A DNA stretch of 64,000 nt. It comes from Rhinopithecus roxellana. Taxonomy: Eukaryota; Chordata; Mammalia; Primates; Cercopithecidae. The stretch's first letter is position 1. The number at the start of each line of letters is the position of its first letter. The translations under genes were made by a program, and so were the position numbers. Of the stretch, positions 24,791 to 35,900 are shown in pieces. Where the stretch lies: positions 134,701,808 through 134,765,807 of the forward strand of contig NC_044556.1 of NCBI RefSeq assembly GCF_007565055.1, read 5' to 3'. The notes under the pieces were generated by a model. It saw only the letters and a program-made list of their open reading frames with translations. It was not told the DNA's origin and did not search any database.

Positions 24791-25209
24791 AGCAACAAGT
24801 CTCATACCTGATGTATGGGCCAATAAGAAGTCCATCATGTTGCCTAATGTCATGACCAGAGACGTTCAGACTGCAAACCAGGAGAGTTGATGTTTTCATG
24901 CTTTTCTTAAGACATCAAAAGACTCCACATCATGAGACTCTTACCCCTTTTAGTGCTTACTCTTTCACTTGGCAAGATAATAATGTCATTGAAATTTCAT
25001 AATCGGTAGCTCCTGCTGGAAACTTGACTAAGAGATCCTTCAATATCCATTGGTTAAGTAGGAAAACAGGCCACATGGTAATAACAGCTCTCACTTAATT
25101 CTCTCTCATCATTTGATGTCTTCAATTGTTTGTCTTTAAGCCTCAGTGTATGGCTCAAAACCATTATTTAAACTGGGATTTTCATACTACTATTATTTTT
25201 ACTTTGTTG

Positions 25210-25300
25210 TTGCTGTTGTTGTTGTCTGAGACAGGGTCTCACACTGTCACCCAGGCTGGAGTGTGGTGGCACCATGGGTCATGGCTCACTGAAGCCTTGA
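25210..25300 (-). repeat. Alu left-arm fragment, antisense
   Basis: GAGACAGGGTCTCACACTGT through ATGGCTCACTGAAGCC, then breaks off. Confidence 0.75.
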
Positions 25301-25344
25301 TGCTTTTACTTTGTATTTTCCCTTTTTAAACTTTGTATCTGCAA

Positions 25345-25495
25345 GTCCTGTGGCCCCAGCTACTCCGGGGCTGAGGTGGGAGGACTGCTTGAGCCTGGGA
25401 GGCAGATGTTGCAGTGACCCCAAATCACACTACTGTACTCCAACCTGGGTGACAGAGTGAGACCCCGTCTCAAAACAAAACCAAACTTTCTATCT
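25345..25495 (+). repeat. Alu right-arm fragment, sense
   Basis: GTGGCCCCAGCTACTCCGGG to GAGACCCCGTCTCAAAACAA. It lies about 45 bp from, and inverted to, the preceding Alu piece. Confidence 0.8.
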
Positions 25496-25815
25496 GTTAC
25501 TTATTAAAATGTTTGTAGAAACACAACCCTAATGGGAGAATGCTAGCCCAGCACTTTGAGATGGTATCAAAAGACTGCGGAACAGACAAAATTGAACTTA
25601 ATAATAGACTCCAGGTAGAATCAGCATGAGAACCACTTTCTTTAAATCTCCCTTATTGTTCAAATGTGGCTGAAAGGGTTTTGACACTGACTCTTAGCTG
25701 CCATTCACTCCCCACAAGGTGGGATGAGACCAGCAACTGGGACCAAGGGTTGTCAAATCCAACTACAGGATAATCAGTGATGCTTTCAGAGAAAGGTCTT
25801 GATCAAAGGTGGGAA

Positions 25816-26028
25816 ATGTGAAAGTTGTCAGAATCAAAATGGAATCGGTAGTATTAAAAAAATAAAAATAAAACACTTGTCAAATACGGTTGGAAAAGGC
25901 TCTGAAGAGCAGGTTTGCATGCTTGTGTGCCTGATAACAAAAACTATCACAAAAGACCCTGCAAAAATCACAACCTTGCACAAAGGCCATCACAATCTTG
26001 TACACACGCGCGCGTGCGCGCGCGCGCG

Positions 26029-26067
<39 letters not shown>

Positions 26068-26080
26068 CACTTCTGTAAAG
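25816..26080 (+). mobile_element. ERVL-type LTR copy B (sense), truncated
   Basis: TGTGAAAGTTGTCAGAATCA matches the reverse complement of copy C at about 27215-27234, and CAACCTTGCACAAAGGCCAT matches copies A and C. It contains a (CG)n(CA)n tract at the same site as the (TG)n of copy A. The LTR stops after CTTCTGTAAAG (shared with copy A) and jumps directly to leader sequence at 26081, so its 3' half and primer site are deleted. Confidence 0.7.
26001..26066. repeat. (CG)n(CA)n alternating purine-pyrimidine tract
   Basis: TACACACGCGCGCGTGCGCG and more CG units, then about 17 CA units. Long runs of CpG are unusual outside islands, and the tract is a strong Z-DNA candidate. Confidence 0.95.
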
Positions 26081-26785
26081 CCCTCTGAGATTCCTGCTCA
26101 GCGGCTTGCCTTTTTGGCCCTGGAGTCTTCTCTAGGATTAATATACCTAGGTTAAAATGTTTGCGAATGCTTTGATCTTAGTTTTATTTTGACGACATGC
26201 ACCTGATTTGGCTCTTTCCCCTTGCTTGTTTCTGAAAATCTTCCAAGAGCAAAGCAAAACAGAGCAAAGCAAAAAAACAAAAAAGCAAAAAATCCTCAAT
26301 GGTGGATGCGGGATGACTAATTGAAAGCCATTAGGGTAGCCACCACCATTTAAATTATCAGGCATATTAATCAAATAAAATATTAGGCACGCAGACCAAA
26401 AGAGAACTCACCAGAGGAAAAAAAAAAAAAAAGTCTCAGAGACAGACTGCAAATTCTGTAGAAATCAGAACACTCAAACAGAAAAACACTTGTTTTTATA
26501 CCAAAAAGGACTTATAGAAAAGACATATAGTCTTTTATCATCCCAGAAGAGATGTAAAATCCTTCACTTAAAGCAGCCTTATAACCAAACCAGATCCCAA
26601 ATAATATCAAAAATGCCTGACAAAAAGAGGAAAGCTCGTCCTCAGAGAAGACTCCAGGGCTAAAAAGGCCAGCCGTTGAGGCAGGGATCTCAGAGGGCTC
26701 AAGCGAGGACCGCACGCCCAAGTCAAGAACCGCTGATTCTTCTGAGAGCGAGCTTTCTTCAGGTCCTCTTTTCTGACACCATTTA
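26081..26785. mobile_element. ERVL internal/leader remnants in both orientations, with primer-binding site
   Basis: 26081-26133 (plus) and 26641-26700 (minus) are inverted copies of the same leader (GCCCTCTGAGAT..., CCCTGGAGTCTTCTCT). On the minus strand TGGTGTCAGAA (26781-26771) lies four bases after the LTR C end and fits a tRNA-Leu primer-binding site, the type used by ERVL elements. No open gag or pol frame is visible. Confidence 0.65.
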
Positions 26786-27235
26786 TGTCAACCTAAATAA
26801 CAAACAGAGAAAGGCTCTCCAAAAGAAAAAGATACTTATTCATGAGTAAGGCACTGCAATGGGAATATGTATGCCCTGGTAAACTATGTGCATACTCAGA
26901 GAGGTAAAGCAAGACAAACATTTTAAAGGAAAAAACGAGGACGATTAATGTAATTGTTTTGAGATCTTGGCTACAAAGATCAATAACAAGGGCGACACCA
27001 ATCTGAATTTGGACAGGCCGTTGTTGGGCAGATTCCCTGGCACAAGTACGTTTTGTGTAGGGTTGTGACAGCCTTTGTGCAAGGTTGCGCACTTTGCAGA
27101 GTCTTTTGTGATAGTTTTTGTCACCAAGCACACAAGCGCGAGAATTCTCTCTTCATTGCCTTTCCTGGCCCTATTAGTCAGGATTTAAAAAAAAATATTA
27201 TGGACTCCATTTTGTTTCTGACAACTTTCACAGAA
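26786..27235 (-). mobile_element. ERVL-type LTR copy C (antisense)
   Basis: On the minus strand it ends TTTAGGTTGACA at 26786, followed by a four-base spacer and the tRNA-Leu-like primer site, so this is a 5' LTR. It aligns with copies A and B. The outer boundary near 27235 is approximate, and further LTR sequence may continue to about 27470. Confidence 0.7.
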
Positions 27236-27599
27236 CAAATGTGTGTAGATCACAGGTTCCTGTCTGCTTGGATTCTGGTCATGTCTTCTCATTGAGTGCA
27301 ATTTAATGCCTCAAAAAAATTAATCACCTAATGAAGACATCTTCCCTGAAGATCTGTTTGTGGTCTACTCTGACTGGTAGGGGTCCCAGGCAATTTGCTC
27401 ACCACTTTGAGCTCATCAGAAATTGCGGTAAATGTAGTCTATCTCCTTCAAATTCTTGTCTTATCAGTTTGCTAGATATGTAACTAAATGCTATGCTCAT
27501 TTCCTTCTTGATAAGGGCCAGCCTGAGGTTTCCAAAGCTACTCTGCCTGAGAATTCAGTGGTCCTCAGTTACGTTCCAGGCCCATGGTGCAATGATAGC

Positions 27600-27893
27600 T
27601 TCTCTTTTTTTGAGACAGAATCTCTCTCTGTTGCCCAGGCTGGAGTCCAGTGGCTCAATGTTGGCTCACTGCAACCTCCGCCTCCCAGGTTCAAGTGATT
27701 CTCCTGCCTCAGCCTCCAAAGTAGCTGGAATTACAGGCACATGCCACCACACCCAGCTAAGTTTTATATTTTTAGTAGAGATGGGGTTTCACCATGTTGG
27801 CCAGGCTGGTCTCGAACTCCTGATCTCAAGTGATCCACCCACCTCATTCTCCCAAAGTGCTGGGATTACAGGTGTGAGCCACCGTGCCCAGCC
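27600..27893 (-). repeat. Alu SINE, antisense
   Basis: TTTTTTTGAGACAGAATCTC to GAGCCACCGTGCCCAGCC; full dimer, AluS-like. Confidence 0.92.
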
Positions 27894-29819
27894 CTGGAAA
27901 GCTCTTTATCAACTTGTGCAGGCATCTCTCATGAATAAACAGCAAGATCACCTGTTGTCCTGTGTTGAGCTTTTCTCAACCTTTCATTCTGTGGATTAAA
28001 GCCAATTTTGGATTTAGCTGCTAATGTTCAAAATAAAAGCTCAATCAATAAGTGTCCCTGCTTCATAAATGGACCAGCATTTTATACTGCCTTCAGATTT
28101 GGGGTCAGTTAAGTATCGTTTTCTTAAAAATATACATAATTTTTTGGAGGGAGTCACAGAGGAGTGCCAAATAGAGCATGTTCTGTGCCTTTTGTTTAAA
28201 ATGTATGCTAATGATTTACAGTCCCCTTTTGATCTTTGCAAAGACTGCCTGTATTTCCATCGACCCAACCCTTCCTGCTTTTGAAGGCAGAAAAGCTAGT
28301 CCTCTCCATGGTCAGAGAGCAAAAGCAAAGCTTTTCCCTCTCCGCCTTCAGATACAATTACTTAGGATGAATTACTGCTAAACCAAAATCATTTTTTGGC
28401 ATATGTTCCTAAAAATTTAATTAGTCTGTTTACAACTCTAGGCAGCAGGTGAGCTCATTCTATTTCATAGAGATTCATTCCACTATCAATGTTCACTGAA
28501 GGGTTCAAAGAAACCTATGCCATTTAAATGTGATATGTTACAAGTATGTTGTTAGAATTTTTCTGTAGATGAGATAAATGTTTGCTAACTATTATTCTGA
28601 ATTTTTCTTCATTATGCTCTCTGGTGAAAAACAGGAATTTCCTTTGTGTATGTATGTGTGTGTGTGTGTGTGTGTCTGTGTATGTGTGTCTGGGTGTGTG
28701 TGGTTATTTTTGGGAAAAGTCTCAAAAGTATTTTGTAAAGAAACTCCTAGTCCTGCCCACATGGTATGTCTCCCTTCATCCCCTTTTTCTTTATCAAACC
28801 TTTTTTTCATACTCACTGTGTGCCAGGCAGTCTTCTAGGCATGAGAATAGAATGGTGAACAAAAGTGGCACTGTTCTTCCCCTCATTACTCTTACATCAT
28901 ATTGGAACAAGAGTATTGGGTTTTGGCTTCTTACTTTTTACCCGAAGATGCAAGCCTTATTTTCTCATTTAGTTGCTTTTGAAATCATGTGGACCTGGCT
29001 CTTGGCAACACAGAATCCACATCTAACTTCGTTCTACTCAGCTCTGCTGTCCCAAAGGTATTTCAGATCTACCCTCTTACCTTTTCTCCCATTAAGGTTC
29101 AAAGTACTATTACTGGTTTCCAAACTTCCTTTAAAACAGTATTATTTCTTCAAAAGAAAATTGATTTGGAAACCAATTTTATTGAAGCTACTCTATTTCT
29201 ATCTAAAATAGGATGGAATGATAACTGCCTCCCTGAGTTTCCCACTTTGTCCAGAGCTCTGAGAAAACCCTGCCAAGCCTAATTTAAAACAGTCTCCCCT
29301 GAAGAACTGACTTACGTGGAGCTTGGCCTCTGGGGGCCCACACTCTGGGCTGAATGATAAATCTGGGGCTGGGCTAAGAGTCAATTTGGCCTTCAAACTT
29401 ATCAGCACTGTTCCTCACTGTTTTTCGGTACATTTTTAAAAGGGCCGCCTACCTTTTTCAGAATCAATGAGCAAAATCACACATCCTCATGTCCATCTGG
29501 TGCTCTGTATTGTGTCCGAGGCTACTGCAAAGTGATAAAAACTAGGACTCAGTTTTGAAAGGAGAGGCAAGCGAGGTGCCATTGTTGAAACAGGCTTTCC
29601 AATTGGAATTGTTAAGACTGAATTTCTTTTTCTCAGCAGGGCTTGCATAGAGAGCTCCACACATCACTTAGTGTAAACAGCAGGTTCTTATCCCACAGTC
29701 AAGTAAAAAAGAAAGATACGCAGGTCAGATCTCAGATACTTGCAAAGAGGGTTACAAAGAGAATAGCTTGAGCACATATTGCACAGAATAAAATTCGGCT
29801 GGTCCAGTGTTTATATTTT
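27894..29819. other. Intergenic; (TG)n at 28651-28703
   Basis: No supported gene. A long open frame (28582-29211, plus) reads through the TG microsatellite and has no domain. The stretch near 28800-28870 resembles an ancient repeat. Confidence 0.45.
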
Positions 29820-29867
29820 GGAGGGTGGGAGGCAGAGGGAGGGAGGGAGGGAGGGAGAGAGAGAGAC

Positions 29868-29926
<59 letters not shown>
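29820..29926. repeat. Polypurine (GGGA)n(GA)n microsatellite
   Basis: GGGTGGGAGGCAGAGGGAGG and further GGGA units (to about 29855) are followed by a pure GA run to 29926. The plus strand is purine throughout apart from a few single bases. Confidence 0.95.
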
Positions 29927-29928
<2 letters not shown>

Positions 29929-30317
29929 TTTCTAATTCAGACCTGCAGTATAATTTCACCATCTGCTGGAAAGAGTCCCCATGACACGAAATTCTGCAGT
30001 TCTCTACCTTCTCACGCCCCCACACTGTTTCCACTCCATTGCTAGGAGAGGCTGTCTAGAACCGGAGAGTTCTGAGAAGCTGTTGGTGGAAGAGTCGTTT
30101 TTTTACATATCGCCTCCTGTGCCCCAAATCTTCTCCAGAATCTAGGGGAAGGAAGGACAAGGCAGTTTTGTTATTGTTGTTTGTTTGCTTTGAGGTGCAT
30201 TCTTCTTTTTCTGAATATAAAAGTAATACATCTGACAATGCCTGGTAAGAATATGGAGACATAGAATCTCTTACACATTGCTGATGGGACTATGTATTGA
30301 TTAATGCAACAACTTTG
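29927..30317. other. Intergenic, nothing recognised
   Basis: Short spacer between the GA repeat and the L1 complex; no gene or RNA seen. Confidence 0.4.
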
Positions 30318-31960
30318 GGAAAACACTATCTTTTTATTATTAATTGACAAATTATAATTGTATGTTTTTATGGGGTATGATACGATGTTCTGATACATGT
30401 ATACAATGTGAGATGATTAAATCAAGTGAATTAATAAATCCAGCACTTCAAATACTTTTTTAATGGTGAAAATGACATGCCATTGCAAAATTATAACTGA
30501 GACAGGGAAAGATATCTGACCTAACCAACTCCATCTTGCCTCTAACCTCCAAGCTGTCCCTGTTCATTCCTCGGCGTAGGCCAAACTAACTTTAGGGGGA
30601 ACTTAGTTTATAGTTTAAAACAAAAATGGCAACAGCCCTTTCCCAAAACAAACCTCTTTCTTGCGTGGGGACTAGATTGCCTTTGTAGGACTAACAAATT
30701 AGTCAAAAGTTTAGAAATTATGGTTTAGGAGTCATGCTGCTGGAGGCTACAAGATTCTGAGCATGCCCCACATTGCTCCTGGGGATAAAATCACTGTTGT
30801 AAAACCTAAGACCAGTGCTTGAGATATTTTGCAGACCCCGCACCTGATGAATCAGCTGGCGCCACCCAGATTGAAAAACTGGCTCATCTGATCTTGTGGC
30901 CCCTACCCAGGAACTGACTCAGCGCAAGAGGACAGCTTCGATTCCCTGTGACTTCGTCTCCAACCCAGCCAATCAGCACTCCCAACTCACTGCCCCCACC
31001 CACCAAATTATCCTTAAAAATTCGGATCCCCCTTGGGGATACTGATTTGAGTAATAATAAAACTCTGTTCTCCTGCATGGCCAGCTCTGTGTGAATTACT
31101 TTTTCGCTATTGCAATTCCCCTGTCTTGATAAATTGGCTCTGTCTAGGCAGCGGGCAAGGTGAACCTGTTGGGCAGTTACAAAAACACTTAAAATCTACT
31201 CTCTTTGCAATTTTCAAGTATACAATATGTTGACTGTAGTCACCATATGGTGCAATTGAGCTCAATGAGCATATTCCTCCTAACTGAAACTTGGTACCTT
31301 TTGACTAACATCTCCCCATTTCCCCGAGCCCCCAGCTTCTGGTTACAACCATTCTACTCTCTGTTTCATTGAGTTTGATTGTTTTAGATTCCACATATAA
31401 GTGAGATCATACAGTGTTTGTCTTTTTGTGCATGGCTTGTTTCACTTGACATAATGTCCTCCAGGTCCATCCATGTTGTCACAAATGACAGAATGCTTTT
31501 CTTTTTCAAAGCTGAATGGTATTTCCTTGTGTGTATATATGCCACATTTTACAATCCATTCATCTGTTGATGGGCACTGTGGCTGAATCCATATCTTAGC
31601 TATTGTGAATAATGCTGCCATGAATGTGGGAGTGCAGACATCTTTTCAACATGTTGATTTCAAATCTTTTGGATATATACCCAACAGTAGAATTGCTAGA
31701 TCATATGGCTGTTCTAGTTTTAGTTTCTTGAGGAACCTCTATACCATTTTTCATAATGGCTGTATTAACTTACACTCCTACCAGTAGTACACAAAGTTCC
31801 CTTTTCTCTACATCGTTGCCAACATTTATCTTTTGCCTTTTTGAAACAGCCGTTATGACAGGTGTGAGCTGATATTGTGGTTTTAATTTGTAATTTCTCT
31901 AATAGTTAGTAATGTTAAGTATATTTGCATATATCTGTTAATGGAATTGCATCAAATCAA
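30318..31960 (-). mobile_element. L1 3' portion, antisense, split by an LTR
   Basis: The reverse complement reads as the end of L1 ORF2 plus 3'UTR (for example TATAAGTGAGATCATACAGT at 31397 and CTATTGTGAATAATGCTGCC at 31600). The solo LTR at 30498-31181 interrupts it. Frames are broken by stops and indels. Confidence 0.85.
30498..31181 (+). mobile_element. Solo ERV1-type (gammaretroviral class) LTR
   Basis: TG...CA bounds (TGAGACAGGGAAAG to GGGCAGTTACA) with flanks ATAAC and AAAAC, a near 5-bp duplication. Inside are a CCAATCAGC box (about 30969), AATAAA at 31056-31061 and a GT-rich stretch after it. The 3' end AGGCAGCGGGCAAGGTGAAC is familiar from ERV1 LTRs; the exact family is not certain. 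It has no internal genes. Confidence 0.75.
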
Positions 31961-32079
31961 AAAGATTCTGCACAGCCAAGAAAACAATTAACAGAGTGAG
32001 GAGACAACCTATGGATTGGAAGAAAAGATTTGTTACTACCAAAGCAATCCAGGGTCATTGCAATCCCCATCAAAATACC

Positions 32080-32372
32080 GGCTGGGTGCGGTGGCTCACA
32101 CCACACCCAGCACTTTGGGAGGTCACGGTGGATGGATCACTTGAAGCCAGGAGCTCAAGACCAGCCTCTGAAAAAACAAACAAACAAACAAACAAAAAAC
32201 TAGCCAGGTGTGGTGCATGCCTGTAATCCCTGCTATGAAGGAGACTGATGCACAAGAATCATTTGAACCCAGGAAGTGGAGGCTGCAGTGAGCTGAGATT
32301 GTGCCACTGCACTCCTGCCTGGGTGACAGAGTGAGACTCTGTCAAAACAAACAAACAAACAAAAACCAATAA
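32080..32372 (+). repeat. Alu SINE with (CAAA)n runs
   Basis: GGCTGGGTGCGGTGGCTCAC start; internal (AAAC)n at 32170-32200 and tail (AAAC)n at 32345-32365. The left arm carries small deletions. Confidence 0.88.
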
Positions 32373-33037
32373 CATTCTTCACAGAAATAGACCAAAAAAA
32401 TTTTTAAAATGTTTTAAGACCCTCAAATAGTCAAAGCAATCTTGAGCAAAAAGAACAAACCTAGAGGCATTATACTATCAGACTTCAAAATATACTACAA
32501 AGTTGTGGTAACCAAAACAATATGGTACTGGCATAAAAACAGACACAAAGACCAATGGAACAGAAAAGAGAACCCAGAAATTAATTCACATACCTACAGC
32601 CAACCGATTTTTGAAAAAAGTACCAACAGCATTCATTGGTGAAAGGACAATTTCTTCAATAAAAGGTGTTGGGAAAACTGGGTATCCATAAATAGAAGAC
32701 TGAAACCACTTCTCATCCTATACAAAAATCAACTCAAAATGGATCAAAGACCTAAATGTAAGACCCCAAACTATAAAACTAATAGAAGGAAATATAGGGG
32801 AAATGCTTCAGGACATTGGTCTGGAAAACATTTTATGAATAAAACCTCAAAAGTACAGGCAATAAAAGCAAAAACAAACAAGTAGGATTATATCAAACTA
32901 AATGGCTTTGCACAGGAAAGGAAACAATCCACAAGCTGAAAAGACAATCTAAAGAATGGGAGAAAATATTTGTAAGCTATTCATCTGACAAGGGTTTAAT
33001 ATCCAAATATACAAGCAACTGCAAACAAGTTAAATAA

Positions 33038-33395
33038 TCCTTTTTTTTTTTTTTTTTTTTTTTGAGATGGAGTCTTGCTGCTCTGTCACCCAGGCTGGAG
33101 TGCAGTAGCATGATCTCAGCTCACTCCAACCTCCACCTCCCAGGATCAAACAATTCTCCTACCTCAGCCTCCTGAGTAGCTGGGATTACAGGCACCCACC
33201 ACCATGCCGGGCTGATTTTTGTATTTTTAGTAGAGATGGGGTTTCGCCATGTTGGCCAGGCTGGTCACGAACTCCTGACCTCAAGTGATCCTCGTGCCTC
33301 GTCCTCCCAAAGTGCTGGGATTACAGATATGGGATTACAGATACAGATAATATAATATATTACAGATATTTGACCACGCACTTGGTCAAATAATC
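33038..33395 (-). repeat. Alu SINE, antisense, with short internal expansion near its head
   Basis: T23 tail, then a full dimer. Near the 5' end of the element GGATTACAGATA is present three times in degenerate form (33318-33370) before TTGACCACGCACTTGG, which looks like the mutated Alu head. AAATAATCC on both sides (about 33030 and 33387) fits the target-site duplication. Confidence 0.85.
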
Positions 33396-34390
33396 CCATT
33401 TTAAAAGGGGCAAATGATCTGAACAGACATTTCTCAAAAGAAGACATACAAATGGCCGACAAATAAATGGAAAAAAAAAAAAACCCTCAACAATGCTAAT
33501 CGTCAAGGAAATGTAAATTAAAAACACAATGAGATATCTCACTCCAGTTAGGATGGCTACTATCAAAAAGACAAAAAAAAAAAAAAAAACAAATGCTGGG
33601 GAGGATGTGGGGAAATGGGAACTCTTATACACTGTTGGTGGGAATGTAAACTAGTATAACCCCTGTGGAAAACAGTATGGAGTTCCTCAAAAACTACAAA
33701 TAGAATTGCCATATGATCCAGCAGTCCCACGACTGGGCATGTATCCAAAGGAAAGGAAATCAGTATATTGAAGAAACATCTTCACCTCCATGTTTATTGC
33801 AGCACTATTCACAATAGCCAAGATATGGAATCAATCTAAGTGTCCAACGACAGATGAATGGATAGAGAATGTGGTATATATACACATAATGGAGCATAAT
33901 TCAGCCATAAAAAGAATAAAATCCTGTCATTCACAATGACATGGGTGGAACGGGAGGACATTATGTTAAATGAAATAAGCCAGGAACAGAAAGTTAAACA
34001 CTGCATGTTGTCTTCACATGTGGAAGCTCAAAAAAGTTGATCTCGTAGAAATAAAATGTAGAACAGAGGATACTAGAGGCTGGGAAGGATAGGAGGAAGG
34101 AGGGGATAGGAAGAGATTTATTAAAGGATACAAAATTACAGCTAGATAGGAGGAATAAGTTCCAGTGTTCTATGCTACTATAGGATGACTAGAATTAATA
34201 ATAATAATAATAATAATAATAATGTTATATAGTTTCAAATAGGAGGATATTGAATGTTACCAACACAAAGAAATGATAAATGTTTGAGATGATGGATATG
34301 CTAATTACTCTGATCTGATCACAAAATATATATGAAAACATCACTATGTACCCCATGAATATGTATAATTATGATATGTCAATTTTTTAA

Positions 34391-34850
34391 AAAGAAAGTA
34401 TTTGCAAACCATACATCTGATAAGATGTTAATATCCAAGATACATAAGGAACTGAAATAGCTCAATAGCAAGAAAACAAACAATCTGATTAAAGAATGGG
34501 CAAAAGACCTGAATAAGCATTTTTCAAAAGAAGACATACAAATAATCCTATCTTTTACACTATGACAAACATTTCCATCCCTAGGTTTATACACAAAAGA
34601 AATTGTTACAAAGAGACTCTGGGACACATGTATAAGGATGTTTACAGCAGTGCTGTTTGTAACAGCAAAAGCCGGAAATAGCCTAAATACAGAATAAACA
34701 ATAATATATTCACAAAGTGGAATATTACATAGTCATCAAAATAAATGAACTACAGTTGCATACATCAATAGGGATGAATCTTAGCAATCCAATATCAAGT
34801 GGAAAAAAGTGCATTCCAGAAGTTAATATATAGCATGCTGCCTTCCTTAA
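34391..34850 (+). mobile_element. Chimeric L1 fragments, sense
   Basis: 34391-34555 is L1 ORF2 sequence ending AAAAGAAGACATACAAAT. It then switches, at about 34556, to an older L1 3' region (ACAGCAGTGCTGTTTGTAAC, GGAATATTACATAGTCATCA). The junction also occurs at 38536, see the findings. Confidence 0.75.
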
Positions 34851-35279
34851 AGTTAAAAACACCAACATTAAAAAATATGTGTTTTAGGACTATATATCAA
34901 ACAGAGACAACTTCGTTAAAAGGAAAACAAGGGAATGATAAGATTTGGGATTACGTTTACTGTGAGTAGAAAAAAGTGGTGAATGGGCTGGAGGAGAATT
35001 CATAGCTAGATGTAAATATAATCCAAATATATTCCACTTTTGTGTGAGTCTTAACTTTCATATTAACCAACAGATTTATGAGTATGTATCATAATAATTA
35101 TAACAAATTTATAAATAATGGCTATGCATGGACCAACGAGTAGACTCCTTATTGAGCTATGAATTATGATTAATTCAATTCTGAGTGTGTCTGGAGTCCA
35201 AAGGAAAAACAAAAAGCAAAAACTATGCATTAACTGTGAACAATGTAGCACACTGGCAAAGTATGTGAAGAAAAACTCA

Positions 35280-35665
35280 TCTCTAATTGTGTCTACCCAG
35301 AGATAATCAGTGTTAACATTTTGGTATGTTTCCCTCCAGCTGTTTTCTCTAATTCATATTTTTGAACAAAAGTATAATCATGACATTTAAACAGTAGTCT
35401 TATTCTTTAAACTTAACATTGCATACGTTTTTCCACATGATAATCTTTGAAAATATGTTTCTAATAGCTGAGTTGTATTACATTTAACATATGCATGATA
35501 ATTTATTTGACCAATCCTTTGTATACATTTATTCTGGTTGTTTCAATTTTTTGTTATTATGAAGAAACCTGCAATAAGCAGTTTGCACAATAAATATGGG
35601 TGCCATCTTTGATGATTTCCTTAGGATAAATTTTTAAGAGTGGAATAAAGGTGTGAAAAAATTTT
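35280..35665 (-). mobile_element. Old L1 (L1ME-like) 3' fragment, antisense
   Basis: CCAGAGATAATCAGTGTTAA and GATTTCCTTAGGATAAATTT are typical of the reversed 3' end of old L1 elements. Confidence 0.6.
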
Positions 35666-35900
35666 AAGTTATTGTTTTTTTCACTATATTGCACATAAAA
35701 GTGCTTAATATATGTGTAATAGACATTTAGTCAATATCCACTGAATATGAATGCATGTAATTACAAGGTTACTTAGAATATTTTAGAAGATGATAAAGGA
35801 CTATCTTCCTCATCTACCAAGCTGTGAAAATTAAATGACTCAGTACTGTGTCTGAACTTTTAATGGAAATACAAGTATGCGCCATGGGAGCTATTCTTTT

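Larger units (their letters stand above)
31961..34390 (+). mobile_element. L1 ORF2 end and 3'UTR, sense, interrupted by two Alus
   Basis: AAAAAGATTCTGCACAGCCA at 31968 is a displaced L1 piece. From about 32380 the L1 ORF2 3' region runs in order (GTGGTAACCAAAACAATATG, TTGCCATATGATCCAGCAGT at about 33707) to a 3'UTR with GGTGGAACGGGAGGACATTA and an (AAT)n run at 34198-34223. It is head-to-head with the antisense L1 on its left. ORF2 is not intact. Confidence 0.85.

Noticed and set aside
32442..34627. Frames in L1 sequence
   Set aside because: Fragments of degraded L1 ORF2 or antisense readings; no intact ORF2 or ORF1.
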